This document shows positions 1-8,569 of a stretch of DNA of 64,000 nucleotides, in pieces. Made by a program: the position numbers and the translations under genes. Below the pieces are notes generated by a model. It was not told the origin of the DNA and ran no database searches. It worked only from the letters and a program-made list of their open reading frames with translations. Numbering within the stretch: the stretch's first letter is position 1; the number at the start of each line of letters is the position of its first letter. The stretch is taken from positions 1 through 64,000 of the forward strand of contig NZ_CAMYFI010000007.1 of the NCBI RefSeq assembly GCF_947255005.1, written 5' to 3'. This stretch comes from an uncultured Tessaracoccus sp. (lineage in GTDB: Bacteria; Actinomycetota; Actinomycetes; Propionibacteriales; Propionibacteriaceae).

Positions 1-1035
1 GACGAGGTCAAGCGCTCCGGCGCCGACAATGCCAGCGAAGTCGATATCAGAGAAACCCCACGCTTCTTGCAACCGAGCGCGGCGCTGGGCGGGCGGCTCG
101 GGCAGCGTCGCGCGCAACTCCTCGATCCACTCCGGGCTGGCTGCCACGGGCAGCAGATCGGGTTCGGCGAAGTAACGGTAATCGTCTGCGTCAGACTTGG
201 GCCTACCCGAGCTGGTGGTGCCGGACGACTCGTCGAAGTGCCGCGTCTCCTGGAACACGCTCTCGCCGGCCTCGAGCACGTCGGCCTGCCGCTCGATCTC
301 GGAACGGATTGCCCGCTCGATGGAGCGCAGCGAGTTCACGTTCTTCGTCTCGGTGCGGGTGCCGAGCTCGTCGGTGCCCTTCCGAGCGATAGAGACGTTC
401 GCATCGCACCTAAGCGAGCCCTGCTCCATGCGCGCATCCGAGATGTCGAGTGCCTTCACCATCTCCCTGAGGTACGCGACGTAGGCACGCGCCACCGCGG
501 GCGCGTGTTCGCCTGCGCCCAGGATCGGGCGCGTGACGATCTCGATGAGCGGCACACCGGCTCGGTTGTAGTCGAGCAGCGAGTATTCCGACCCTTGGAG
601 GCGTCCCGTCGAACCCTGGTGCGTCGACTTGCCTGCGTCCTCCTCCATGTGGGCACGCTCGATCTCTACGCGGAAGGTCTTCCCCTCAACCTCGACGTCC
701 GCCCAGCCGTCGTGGCAGATGGGTTCGTCGTACTGGCTGGTCTGGAAGTTCTTCGTCATGTCCGGGTAGAAGTAGTTCTTCCGGGCCATGCGGCTGTAAG
801 GGGCGATCTGGCAGTTCAGGGCCAGTCCCAGCCTGATTGCCGATTCGACGGCCTTGCCGTTGATGCCGGGCAGTGCGCCGGGAAGGCCCAGGCACACCGG
901 GCAGGTGTTGGTGTTGGGCTCGGAGCCAAAGACGTTGGCGCAGCCGCAGAACATCTTCGTCTTGGTGTTCAACTCGACGTGCACCTCGAGGCCGACGGCC
1001 GGATCGAAGAGCTCAAGTGCAGAATCAAAGTCCAT
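1..1035 (-). CDS. gatB: Asp-tRNA(Asn)/Glu-tRNA(Gln) amidotransferase subunit B (3' end outside window)
   Basis: Subunit of the GatCAB amidotransferase, which converts misacylated Glu-tRNA(Gln) or Asp-tRNA(Asn) to the correct amide. GatB binds the tRNA and activates the acyl group with ATP. About 345 residues are visible. The N-terminus reads MDFDSALELFDPAVGLEVHV, followed by the zinc-site region with Cys pairs (FCGCANVF, CPVCLGLPG) and the family signature DYNRAGVPLIEIVT. The ATG at 1035 lies 1 nt after the gatA stop, so the two are almost certainly co-translated in a gatC-gatA-gatB operon. The frame is open to the left edge, so the C-terminal tRNA-binding (YqeY-like) tail is not seen. Confidence 0.96.
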   Translation of the reverse strand, partial: MDFDSALELFDPAVGLEVHVELNTKTKMFCGCANVFGSEPNTNTCPVCLGLPGALPGINGKAVESAIRLGLALNCQIAPYSRMARKNYFYPDMTKNFQTSQYDEPICHDGWADVEVEGKTFRVEIERAHMEEDAGKSTHQGSTGRLQGSEYSLLDYNRAGVPLIEIVTRPILGAGEHAPAVARAYVAYLREMVKALDISDARMEQGSLRCDANVSIARKGTDELGTRTETKNVNSLRSIERAIRSEIERQADVLEAGESVFQETRHFDESSGTTSSGRPKSDADDYRYFAEPDLLPVAASPEWIEELRATLPEPPAQRRARLQEAWGFSDIDFAGIVGAGALDLV

Positions 1036-1036
1036 C

Positions 1037-2533
1037 TCACGCGCCTTTCGTCTCGAGCTGCGGTGCCTGGTCGAGCAGAGGACCGCCCCAACGCCGCTGC
1101 AACGCCTGCTCCAGCGCGCCGCCCACCTGGTAGAGCCGCGAATCAGCCCCCACCGGGGCAATCACCTGGATGCCGACGGGGAGCCCGTCGGCGAGACCGA
1201 TCGGGAACGAGGCCGACGCGTTGCCGGCGAGGTTCGACGGCGTGGTACACAGGTCGGACATGTACATCGCGATCGGGTCCGCCGTTTTCTCTCCGAGCTT
1301 GAACGCGACGGAGGTGGTCGTCGGGGAGATCAGCACGTCGCAGTGCTCGAAGGCCGCCTCGAAATCCTTGATGATCAGCGTGCGCACTTTCTGCGCCTGC
1401 CCGTAGAACTGGTCGGCGTAGCCGGCTGAGAGCGCGTACGTGCCGATGATGATGCGCCGCTTCGCTTCCTTGCCGAACCCCTCCTCGCGGCTGAGGCTCA
1501 TCACTTCCTCGGCCGAATGGGTGCCGTCGTCGCCGGCGCGCAAACCGTAACGCATGCCGTCGAAGCGAGCGAGGTTGCTCGACAGTTCGGAGGGCTGAAT
1601 GAGGTAGTAGGCCGCCATCGCGTAGTCGAACTTCGGACAAGACACGGTCGTTACCGACGCGCCCAGATCCTGCAGCAGCGCCACGGCCTCGTCGAACCTG
1701 GCCTGCACCCCCTCTTGGAATCCCTCGCCGGTGAACTGCTCGACGATGCCCACGCGCAGGCCGTCGAGGGACGTGGCACGTGCCGCGTCGGCGAGCCCGT
1801 CGGTGCTGAGGTCGAGGCTGGTGGCGTCCATCTCGTCGAGGCCGCCGATAATCTCTTGCAACAGCGCGGCATCCTCCGCGGTGTTCGCGCAGGGGCCGGG
1901 CTGGTCGAGCGACGAGGCCATCGCCACGACTCCGTAGCGGGAGACGCCGCCATACGTGGGTTTGATACCGACGGTGCCCGTCACCGCCGCGGGCTGCCGG
2001 ATGGAGCCGCCGGTGTCCGAGCCGAGCGCGAGCGGCACGAGCCGCGCTGCCACCGCAGCCGACGAGCCGCCGCCCGACCCGCCAGGGATGCGGTCGGTAT
2101 CCCAGGGGTTGCGGCTCGGCCCGAACGCGGAGGTCTCTGTCGATGAGCCCATCGCGAACTCGTCCATGTTGGTTTTGCCGACGATCACCAGGCCGGCGTT
2201 ACGTACACGCTGCACCACCGTCGCGTCGTAGGGCGGGGTCCACCCTTCCAGCATGCGGGAGCCACAGGTGGTGGGCATATCGACGGTGCAGAAGTTGTCT
2301 TTCACCGCAATGGGCACACCCGCGAGCGGGCCGAGCTTCTCACCGGCGGCGATGCGCGCGTCGATGTCGGCAGCCGTGGCGAGTGCGCCGTCGCAGTCAA
2401 CGTGCAGGAACGCGTTCAGCGTTGGGTTAAGCGCTTCAATGCGCTCGAGGAATGCGGTGGTGACTTCGACGGAGGTCGCTTCCCCACCCGCGATCATTCG
2501 GCCGAGGTCAGCAGCGGTCTTGGTGGTCAGCAT
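1037..2533 (-). CDS. gatA: Asp-tRNA(Asn)/Glu-tRNA(Gln) amidotransferase subunit A
   Basis: Glutaminase subunit of GatCAB, amidase-signature family; it releases ammonia from glutamine for transfer to tRNA-bound Glu/Asp. 498 residues, normal length. The catalytic Ser-cisSer-Lys triad is visible: Lys78 (GVPIAVKDN), Ser153 (GGSGGGSSAA) and Ser177 (SDTGGSIRQPA). The frame stays open far upstream through gatC on the same strand. The ATG at 2533 is chosen because a GGAGG sits 7 nt before it and homologues start there. It lies just after the gatC stop and 1 nt before gatB. Identity is certain; only the start is a choice. Confidence 0.97.
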   Translation of the reverse strand: MLTTKTAADLGRMIAGGEATSVEVTTAFLERIEALNPTLNAFLHVDCDGALATAADIDARIAAGEKLGPLAGVPIAVKDNFCTVDMPTTCGSRMLEGWTPPYDATVVQRVRNAGLVIVGKTNMDEFAMGSSTETSAFGPSRNPWDTDRIPGGSGGGSSAAVAARLVPLALGSDTGGSIRQPAAVTGTVGIKPTYGGVSRYGVVAMASSLDQPGPCANTAEDAALLQEIIGGLDEMDATSLDLSTDGLADAARATSLDGLRVGIVEQFTGEGFQEGVQARFDEAVALLQDLGASVTTVSCPKFDYAMAAYYLIQPSELSSNLARFDGMRYGLRAGDDGTHSAEEVMSLSREEGFGKEAKRRIIIGTYALSAGYADQFYGQAQKVRTLIIKDFEAAFEHCDVLISPTTTSVAFKLGEKTADPIAMYMSDLCTTPSNLAGNASASFPIGLADGLPVGIQVIAPVGADSRLYQVGGALEQALQRRWGGPLLDQAPQLETKGA

Positions 2534-2535
2534 GT

Positions 2536-2829
2536 TCACTCCTCCCCCAAGATCGCCGGCACGCGGAAGCGCCCGTCCTCGGCAGCAGGGGCGCCGCTCA
2601 GCGCCTGCTCTGGTGTGAGGCTCGGGCGCACGACATCGTCGCGGAAAATGTTGGTGCGTGGCACGGCGTGCGTGGTGACGTCGACGTCGTCGCCGGAGAC
2701 CTCGTCTACTTTCGCCATGGATTCCAAGATCAGGTCGATTTCGGGTGCGAGTTCGGCGCATTCCTCGGCACTCAGTTTCAACCTCGCGAGCCCTGCGAGC
2801 CGCGCGATGTCGTCGGGTGTCACAGCCAC
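2536..2829 (-). CDS. gatC: Asp-tRNA(Asn)/Glu-tRNA(Gln) amidotransferase subunit C
   Basis: Small GatC subunit (97 aa) that wraps around GatA and stabilises the GatA-GatB complex. The sequence starts MAVTPDDIARLAGLARLKLS and has the conserved N-terminal helix and the Asp/Val-rich middle (DEVSGDDVDVTTHAVPRTN, then the RDDVVRPSL motif typical of GatC). It is the first gene of the gatC-gatA-gatB operon; its stop lies 2 nt from the gatA start codon. Confidence 0.95.
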   Translation of the reverse strand: MAVTPDDIARLAGLARLKLSAEECAELAPEIDLILESMAKVDEVSGDDVDVTTHAVPRTNIFRDDVVRPSLTPEQALSGAPAAEDGRFRVPAILGEE

Positions 2830-2896
2830 GTCGATTCTCCTTCCGCTGCCAACTCACCCCATCTTAGGGGCTTCGCAGCAACGAAAGGCACGCGCC

Positions 2897-3097
2897 TCAC
2901 TGCCCGGTGAGCATGAGGTAAAACATCCGCCCCAGGAAGAACACGCCGACGGCGATCGCCACAGTGATGATGGGCACCAGGATGCGCACGGTACGTTTGA
3001 ATTTCGTCGTGTGCACCCACTGCGGGCCTTTCCCAAATGCGGGGTGGGCGCGCAGCGGCGCGTCGCCGCTCAAATTTAGGTCGGAGAAGATCGCCAT
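2897..3097 (-). CDS. small single-span membrane protein, unknown function
   Basis: 66 residues: a hydrophilic first half (about 1-35, with a short basic stretch HTTKFKRTVR) followed by one hydrophobic helix (about 37-64, ILVPIITVAIAVGVFFLGRM). I do not recognise a named family. It lies upstream of gatC on the same strand and may share its promoter. ATG at 3097; the ribosome site is weak. Length, codon use and the plausible basic-then-hydrophobic topology support a real gene. Homologous actinobacterial loci often carry small membrane genes near gatCAB, but that is a recollection rather than proof. Confidence 0.65.
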   Translation of the reverse strand: MAIFSDLNLSGDAPLRAHPAFGKGPQWVHTTKFKRTVRILVPIITVAIAVGVFFLGRMFYLMLTGQ

Positions 3098-3137
3098 GGG
3101 TGCGAGTCTAACGGGCGCATCCGACCGCTCTCGCCGC

Positions 3138-4076
3138 TCAGCCGCGGTCTTGATCGAGCAGCTCGCCTGCGCGACGCAGCTCGTGCAACTGCCACATCAC
3201 GTCGCCCTGATGCCATCCGGCAAGCCCACACGCCGGTGCGAGGGTGAGCCAGTCGCCGACGCCCAGTTCCCGAGTGACGCGTCTCGCCGCACGCACGAGC
3301 TCGTCCACCGGCTGGCGAGTACGCCGGGCGGTGTCGACGATACCGAGTACCACGGAATTGCTGGCGTCAACCCATTGCCCAAGCGCATCAATACCGACGA
3401 GAGTCGCGTCGGCGTAGATCGTCGTAACGCCAGCGCTCGTGGCAACATCGAGCCACTCCCCTGACGCGCAGCAGTGCAAGATGGAGTCGTTGAACGGCTT
3501 CAACGCCTCCGCGAGCTGCGGCGCATCCACGCTTCGATGCTTGGAAAACCCCGACGCGGTCGGCACCCGACCCTCACGCACAGCGACGAGCGCCGGTTCG
3601 TCAATCTGCCAGCGAATGTTCATACTGGGCAGGCGCCTTCGCAGTTTCGACGCCAACCGCTTCACACCTTCCCGCAACGCCTGGGCAACGTCGCGCCTGG
3701 CGCCGTGATCGGCGAGCAGCCGATCTCCTCTCGGACGTTCCACTGTCGATGCGAGCGTCCAAGGCCCGTCGACCGCCACCTTAAGCACGCCGTCGAAGTT
3801 TTGCAGCAGCTCCTCGACATCGTCGAGGTCGCGGCGCCATAGCGCGCGAGCTTTGCGGTGGGCGGCATCAGGGTGGCTCGTGAGACGCCAACCAGCTGGT
3901 TGGAGGTCGAAGCTGAGGTCGTCGATCAGGCCCAACGCACGCCCGATCATCTGCGATTCCACGCCGCGCTCGGGCAGTTCCGGCAGGGGGGTGAGTTCGG
4001 GTAGCGTCTCCGCCATCGCGGTGAGTGCGCCGCGGAAGTCATCGCCGGGCAGCGAACCGGCTGCGGTAATCATCAT
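3138..4076 (-). CDS. MetE-like (cobalamin-independent methionine synthase C-terminal domain) protein
   Basis: 312 residues resembling the C-terminal zinc-binding barrel of vitamin B12-independent methionine synthase, but far too short to be full MetE (about 750 aa). Candidate zinc ligands are present: His-Cys in ILHCCASGEW and Cys in LAPACGLAG. An orthologous stand-alone protein (Rv3015c type) lies near gatCAB and mnmA in mycobacteria. Its reaction is unknown; methyl transfer to a thiol or use as a corrinoid-independent MetE-like enzyme is possible. The start overlaps the mnmA stop by ATGA, so the genes are translationally coupled. Confidence 0.82.
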   Translation of the reverse strand: MMITAAGSLPGDDFRGALTAMAETLPELTPLPELPERGVESQMIGRALGLIDDLSFDLQPAGWRLTSHPDAAHRKARALWRRDLDDVEELLQNFDGVLKVAVDGPWTLASTVERPRGDRLLADHGARRDVAQALREGVKRLASKLRRRLPSMNIRWQIDEPALVAVREGRVPTASGFSKHRSVDAPQLAEALKPFNDSILHCCASGEWLDVATSAGVTTIYADATLVGIDALGQWVDASNSVVLGIVDTARRTRQPVDELVRAARRVTRELGVGDWLTLAPACGLAGWHQGDVMWQLHELRRAGELLDQDRG

Positions 4077-5149
4077 GGCTTCGTGCCCGCAATCACAGCG
4101 CTACCGACGACGCGATCGCCGTCGTAAGACACGACGGTCTGGCCAGGAGCGATGCCACGTGACGGCTGATCGAACTCCACGTCGAGGCCGGTTTCGGTAG
4201 GGCGGAACCAGGCATCAACGGGGGTGCCGTGCGCCCGGAATTGCGCCTGGCCGCGCCACGGCTCGTCGACTGCGGCAAGAGTCCACGTAGGGCGGATGCA
4301 ATGCACGTGCCGTACGGCGAGTTCATCCTTCCCGCCGACGACGACGGTGTTCGAGGCAGGTTCGATGCGCAGCACATACCGAGGGTTGCCGTCGGCGGCC
4401 GGCACCCGCAGGTTCAGGCCCTTGCGCTGCCCGACGGTGTAACGGTGGTGGCCTTGGTGCTCGCCCAGCACCGCGCCGTCGGCGTCGACAATGGGCCCCG
4501 CCTCGTCACCCAGATAGCGCGACAGAAAGCCCTGCGTGTCGCCGTCGGGGATGAAGCAGATGTCGTGGCTGTCGGGTTTCTTCGCCACGCCGAGCCCCAG
4601 CGCGGCAGCTTCCTCGCGCACGACGGGTTTCTCGACGTCATTCAGGGGAAAGATGCAGTGCGCGAGCTGCTCCTGGTTCAGCATGCCGAGCACGTAGCTT
4701 TGGTCTTTTGCCTGGTCAGCTGCCCGATGCAGCGTGACGAGACCCTCTACGTCGCGGCTCAGGCGTGCATAGTGCCCGGTGGCGACCGCGTCGAATCCGA
4801 GGTGGATGGCGCGGTTCAACAATGCAGCGAATTTGATCTTCTCGTTGCACCGCAGGCAGGGGTTCGGGGTGCGTCCGGATTGGTACTCAGCGACGAAATC
4901 CTCCACCACGTCGCGGTGGAACTCCTCGGCGAAGTCCCAGATGTAAAATCCGATGCCCAGCTTGTCCGCCACTCGCCTGGCGTCGTGGGAATCCTCGAGC
5001 GAACAGCAACCGCGCGCCCCGGAGCGATAGCTCTCGGGGTTCTTGCTGAGCGCGAGGTGCACGCCCGTCACCTCGTGGCCGGCCTGCACCATACGAGCCG
5101 CCGCCACCGCAGAATCAACGCCGCCGCTCATCGCTGCCAATACCCGCAT
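4073..5149 (-). CDS. mnmA: tRNA-specific 2-thiouridylase MnmA
   Basis: Adds sulfur to C2 of wobble uridine-34 in tRNA-Lys, Glu and Gln using ATP and persulfide sulfur. 358 residues. The ATP-PPase loop SGGVDS is at residues 8-13. Catalytic Cys98 lies in NPCLRCNEKIKF and the second active-site Cys198 in DSHDICFIPDGD, the expected pair. ATG 5149 is preferred over an in-frame GTG 6 nt upstream because AAGGAG lies 5 nt before the ATG and overlaps the GTG. The sulfur donor is probably the cysteine desulfurase encoded immediately upstream (5184-6296). The stop overlaps the MetE-like gene by 4 nt. Confidence 0.97.
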   Translation of the reverse strand: MRVLAAMSGGVDSAVAAARMVQAGHEVTGVHLALSKNPESYRSGARGCCSLEDSHDARRVADKLGIGFYIWDFAEEFHRDVVEDFVAEYQSGRTPNPCLRCNEKIKFAALLNRAIHLGFDAVATGHYARLSRDVEGLVTLHRAADQAKDQSYVLGMLNQEQLAHCIFPLNDVEKPVVREEAAALGLGVAKKPDSHDICFIPDGDTQGFLSRYLGDEAGPIVDADGAVLGEHQGHHRYTVGQRKGLNLRVPAADGNPRYVLRIEPASNTVVVGGKDELAVRHVHCIRPTWTLAAVDEPWRGQAQFRAHGTPVDAWFRPTETGLDVEFDQPSRGIAPGQTVVSYDGDRVVGSAVIAGTKP

Positions 5150-5183
5150 GCTCACTCCTTCCGGCGCCCCACTGTACGCGACG

Positions 5184-6296
5184 TCAGAAGGCGAGCTGGG
5201 CGAGCTTCAGGCAGCGGCGCAGCTCATCACACAGCAGATCGACCTCGGCGTCGGTGGTGCTCCACCCCAGCGAGAATCGCAGCGTGGACGCAGCCTCGTC
5301 CTCGCTGCGCCCCATGGCCATGAGCACTTTCGATGGCTGGTGCACACCCGCGCGGCAGGCGCTTCCCACCGACGCCTGCACACCGCGCTGGTCAAGCAAG
5401 AAGAGCAGGTCGCCGGCCCTGATCTGCGGGAACGTGACGTTGACGATATGCGGGGCGTGCGGAGCCAGCGTTGTGTTCACCGTCGCGCCGAGCGCTTCGA
5501 GCGTGTCGACAATCTGGGCTTGAAAGGTGCGCAGCCGCGCCGCCTCCTCGTCGAGCTGTGCGACGGCCACCCGCGCGGCCGCGGCAAAGGACGCCGCTAG
5601 TGCCACCATGCCCGTCCCGGAACGAACGCCCCGCTCTTGCCCACCACCGAGACCGAGTGGGGTGGGTTGGATGTTGCGACGGACGATCAGGGCACCGATC
5701 CCTACCGGGCCACCGAGCTTATGGGCGGAAATGCTCATCATGTCGACGCCCAGCTGGGCGAAGTGCAGCGGCACGTGCCCGAGCGCCTGCACAGCGTCGG
5801 TGTGCACCCAAGCCCCGTGTTTGAGGGCCAACCTGCGCACGGCGTCGACGGGTTGCTCGATGCCGGTTTCGTTGTTGACCATCATCACCGACACCACGCC
5901 GACGTGAGCATCGATCAAGGATTCGGCAGCCTCGACGTCCACTACCCCCGCCTCGGTGACCGGAACGGCCTCGGCGCCGCGTTCGACAGCCCCGAGGACC
6001 GCGTCGTGTTCGATGGCGGAGATGACGCAGCGATCGCGCCCACTGGTGTGCCAGGCGCCGAGCACTGCCATGGAATCCGCCTCCGAACCCCCAGAAGTGA
6101 AAACCACTTCGGCAGGCTGGCAGCCGACCACGTGCGCCAACTGCTCCCGTGATTCCTCTAACACGGCACGGGCACGCTGCCCGGCACGGTGCAGTGCCGA
6201 CGGGTTTCCCACCACGTCGAGGTGCTCGTTCAGCGCTGCGATGGCCTCCGGACGCATCGGCGAGGTGGCGGCGTGATCCATATACGCGATGCCCAC
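5184..6296 (-). CDS. cysteine desulfurase (IscS/NifS family)
   Basis: PLP enzyme that takes sulfur from cysteine as an enzyme persulfide for tRNA thiolation and Fe-S clusters. 370 residues. His97 (SAIEHDAV) and the PLP-binding Lys193 (SISAHKLGGPVG) are present, as is the mobile-loop catalytic Cys314 (VGSACRAGVHQPSKVL). GTG start at 6296 is preceded by GGAGG with 6-nt spacing. It sits directly upstream of mnmA on the same strand, 34 nt away, which argues that MnmA is a main sulfur acceptor. Class I (IscS-like) by its short length and the SxCxxG loop. Confidence 0.95.
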   Translation of the reverse strand: MGIAYMDHAATSPMRPEAIAALNEHLDVVGNPSALHRAGQRARAVLEESREQLAHVVGCQPAEVVFTSGGSEADSMAVLGAWHTSGRDRCVISAIEHDAVLGAVERGAEAVPVTEAGVVDVEAAESLIDAHVGVVSVMMVNNETGIEQPVDAVRRLALKHGAWVHTDAVQALGHVPLHFAQLGVDMMSISAHKLGGPVGIGALIVRRNIQPTPLGLGGGQERGVRSGTGMVALAASFAAAARVAVAQLDEEAARLRTFQAQIVDTLEALGATVNTTLAPHAPHIVNVTFPQIRAGDLLFLLDQRGVQASVGSACRAGVHQPSKVLMAMGRSEDEAASTLRFSLGWSTTDAEVDLLCDELRRCLKLAQLAF

Positions 6297-6389
6297 GGTA
6301 AACCTCCAGCTGGGAGCGTCGTGTAGTTCGTTCTTCCACTAAGAGTCTGGCAGAATCGCCGAGTTGCCAACATCCAACCCGGAGGTTTC

Positions 6390-8528
6390 ATGTCCGACGT
6401 CCATGCCGAAGCTCCCCTCGGGCCACGGTTTATCCACGACGGCGTCGAGTTCTCACTGTGGGCGCCGGAAGCCACCCAGGTTGAGCTGTTGCTCGTAACG
6501 AACCACCCGCAGCCCACACTGCTGGGTATGCAGCGAGCAGCCGATGGAATTTGGCGCCTACACGTCCCCGGTGTGACCGCAGGTCAGCTCTACGGTTTCC
6601 GCGTCGATGGTCCCTGGGAGCCCCAGCGGGGGCAGCGTTTCAACCGCAATAAGGTGCTGCTCGACCCATACGCGCGCGCCATCAGCGGCGGCGTCGACTT
6701 CCGCGCTGATATCCGCGCCTTCCGTGACGATGCGCCCCATCTCATGGATGAGAACGATTCGTTGGGCTCGGTGCCGTTGGGCGTCGTCGTCGCAGACACG
6801 CCACCGCCAGCGCCCATCGCGCACCGCAAGCCTCTGGCGGAATCAGTGATCTACGAAATGCACCTGCGTGGTTTCACGAAACTGCATCCGTTTGTACCCG
6901 ACCATCTGCGCGGGTCCTATCTCGGCCTGGCGTATCCCGACGTGGTGAACTACCTTGTCGATCTCGGGATCACCGCCGTGGAATTGCTCCCCATCCAGCA
7001 CTTTGTCTCTGAGCCGTTTGTTGCGCTCAAGGGGTTGCGCAACTACTGGGGCTACAATACGATCGGCTTTTTCGCCCCGCACGCGATGTACAAGGCACAC
7101 GGCCTCGCTGGCTCGCAAGTGGATCACTTCAAACAGATGGTGTCGACGCTGCACGAGGCGGGCATCGAAGTGCTGCTCGACGTGGTGTACAACCACACCG
7201 CCGAAGGCGGGGTTGATGGCCCTAGTTTGTCGTTCCGCGGTATCGCGCAGCAGTACTACTACCGCATGGATCGCGGCCACCACAGCGACTACGACGTGAC
7301 CGGTTGCGGCAACTCCCTCGACACCTCGCATCCTATGGTGCGGCGACTCATCCAGGACTCTCTGCGCTACTGGGTGAACGAGATGGGCGTCGACGGCTTC
7401 CGATTCGACCTCGCCACCACGCTGTTTCGCGACGAGAATCATCACGTCACGCGTGACCACCCCATGCGGGCATTACTCGACGACGACCCGCTGCTGTCCG
7501 ACATCAAACTCATCGCCGAGCCCTGGGATATCGGCCCGTTCGGCTACCAGGTGGGCAATTTCGGCAACCGCTGGGGGGAATGGAACGACAAGTTCCGTGA
7601 TGAGACCCGCGATTTCTGGCGCGGACACGCTGGCGGCGTGAGCGGCTTCGCCACCAGGCTGGCTGGCTCCGCCGACCTCTTCGACCGCCCCGGTCGCAGC
7701 CCGGAGAGCAGCGTCAACTTCGTCACCGCCCACGACGGGTTCACGGCCCGCGATGTCGTGAGCTACGACGTCAAACACAACCAGGCCAACGGTGAGAGCA
7801 ACCGAGACGGCTCTGACAACAACCGATCCTGGAACCACGGCGTTGAAGGCGAGACCGACGACGCCGACATCAACGCGCTGCGCCGTCGCCAGGTGCTCAA
7901 CCTCATGGCCACGCAGCTGCTCGCCATCGGCACGCCCATGCTGCTCGCGGGCGACGAGTTCGGTCGCACCCAGCAGGGCAATAACAATGCCTATTGTCAG
8001 GATTCGCCGTTGTCATGGGTGGATTGGGATATCCCCGACGCGTGGCGAACCAACCAGCAGCGCATCCGCAGCCTGATTCATCTCCGCACGGCCAACCCCC
8101 TGCTGCGGCGCCGAGAGTACTGCTACCACGAGGAGATCGTCGATGCTTTCGGTGTGGGGCTCGAACGCATCGACCTGACGTGGGTTGACCACGACGGCCG
8201 ACTCATGAGCCCGGGCGCCTGGAACGATGCGTCGCGCAAGCATCTGGGTATGTACGTCTCCAACGCCACCGACGCCTTCCTCATCTGGTTCAACGCCGAC
8301 GGGCACCCGATCGAAGCCAGCATGCCCGCGCTGGAGATGGGGCGCGCGTTCGAATGCCAGTGGAGCAGTGCCGACGACCACGAACTCCCGTCTGGACCGC
8401 TCCAGGCAGGCGGCGAGTACGCCGTGCCGGCGCGGTCCGTGACAGTGTTTCGAGCCGACGTGGCTCACACCGCGGAACAGCTCGCCGGCTGGCGTGAGGA
8501 AGCAAGCGAGGGCTCCGGGCAGGACTGA
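6390..8528 (+). CDS. glgX: glycogen debranching enzyme GlgX (isoamylase type)
   Basis: GH13 enzyme hydrolysing alpha-1,6 branches of glycogen or limit dextrin. 712 residues: N-terminal CBM48 beta-sandwich (FIHDGVEFSLWAPEATQVEL), then the (beta/alpha)8 barrel with DVVYNHT (region I), nucleophile Asp340 in GFRFDLATTL, acid/base Glu377 in IAEPWDIG, and FVTAHDGFT (region IV). ATG 6390 follows GGAGG with 4-nt spacing. It is the first plus-strand gene, divergent from the desulfurase gene, and opens an alpha-glucan block with glgE and maltokinase 41 nt downstream. Confidence 0.95.
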   Translation: MSDVHAEAPLGPRFIHDGVEFSLWAPEATQVELLLVTNHPQPTLLGMQRAADGIWRLHVPGVTAGQLYGFRVDGPWEPQRGQRFNRNKVLLDPYARAISGGVDFRADIRAFRDDAPHLMDENDSLGSVPLGVVVADTPPPAPIAHRKPLAESVIYEMHLRGFTKLHPFVPDHLRGSYLGLAYPDVVNYLVDLGITAVELLPIQHFVSEPFVALKGLRNYWGYNTIGFFAPHAMYKAHGLAGSQVDHFKQMVSTLHEAGIEVLLDVVYNHTAEGGVDGPSLSFRGIAQQYYYRMDRGHHSDYDVTGCGNSLDTSHPMVRRLIQDSLRYWVNEMGVDGFRFDLATTLFRDENHHVTRDHPMRALLDDDPLLSDIKLIAEPWDIGPFGYQVGNFGNRWGEWNDKFRDETRDFWRGHAGGVSGFATRLAGSADLFDRPGRSPESSVNFVTAHDGFTARDVVSYDVKHNQANGESNRDGSDNNRSWNHGVEGETDDADINALRRRQVLNLMATQLLAIGTPMLLAGDEFGRTQQGNNNAYCQDSPLSWVDWDIPDAWRTNQQRIRSLIHLRTANPLLRRREYCYHEEIVDAFGVGLERIDLTWVDHDGRLMSPGAWNDASRKHLGMYVSNATDAFLIWFNADGHPIEASMPALEMGRAFECQWSSADDHELPSGPLQAGGEYAVPARSVTVFRADVAHTAEQLAGWREEASEGSGQD

Positions 8529-8569
8529 ACCCTCGGCAGACTGCTGCGTATCCGGGTAGGCTGGGCAGC

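Noticed and set aside
2534..2857. N-terminal extension of gatA by 108 codons
   Set aside because: It runs through gatC in another frame; GatA homologues begin at the ATG with GGAGG at 2533.
3138..4076. Full methionine synthase MetE
   Set aside because: Only 312 residues; lacks the N-terminal barrel, so only a MetE-like domain protein.
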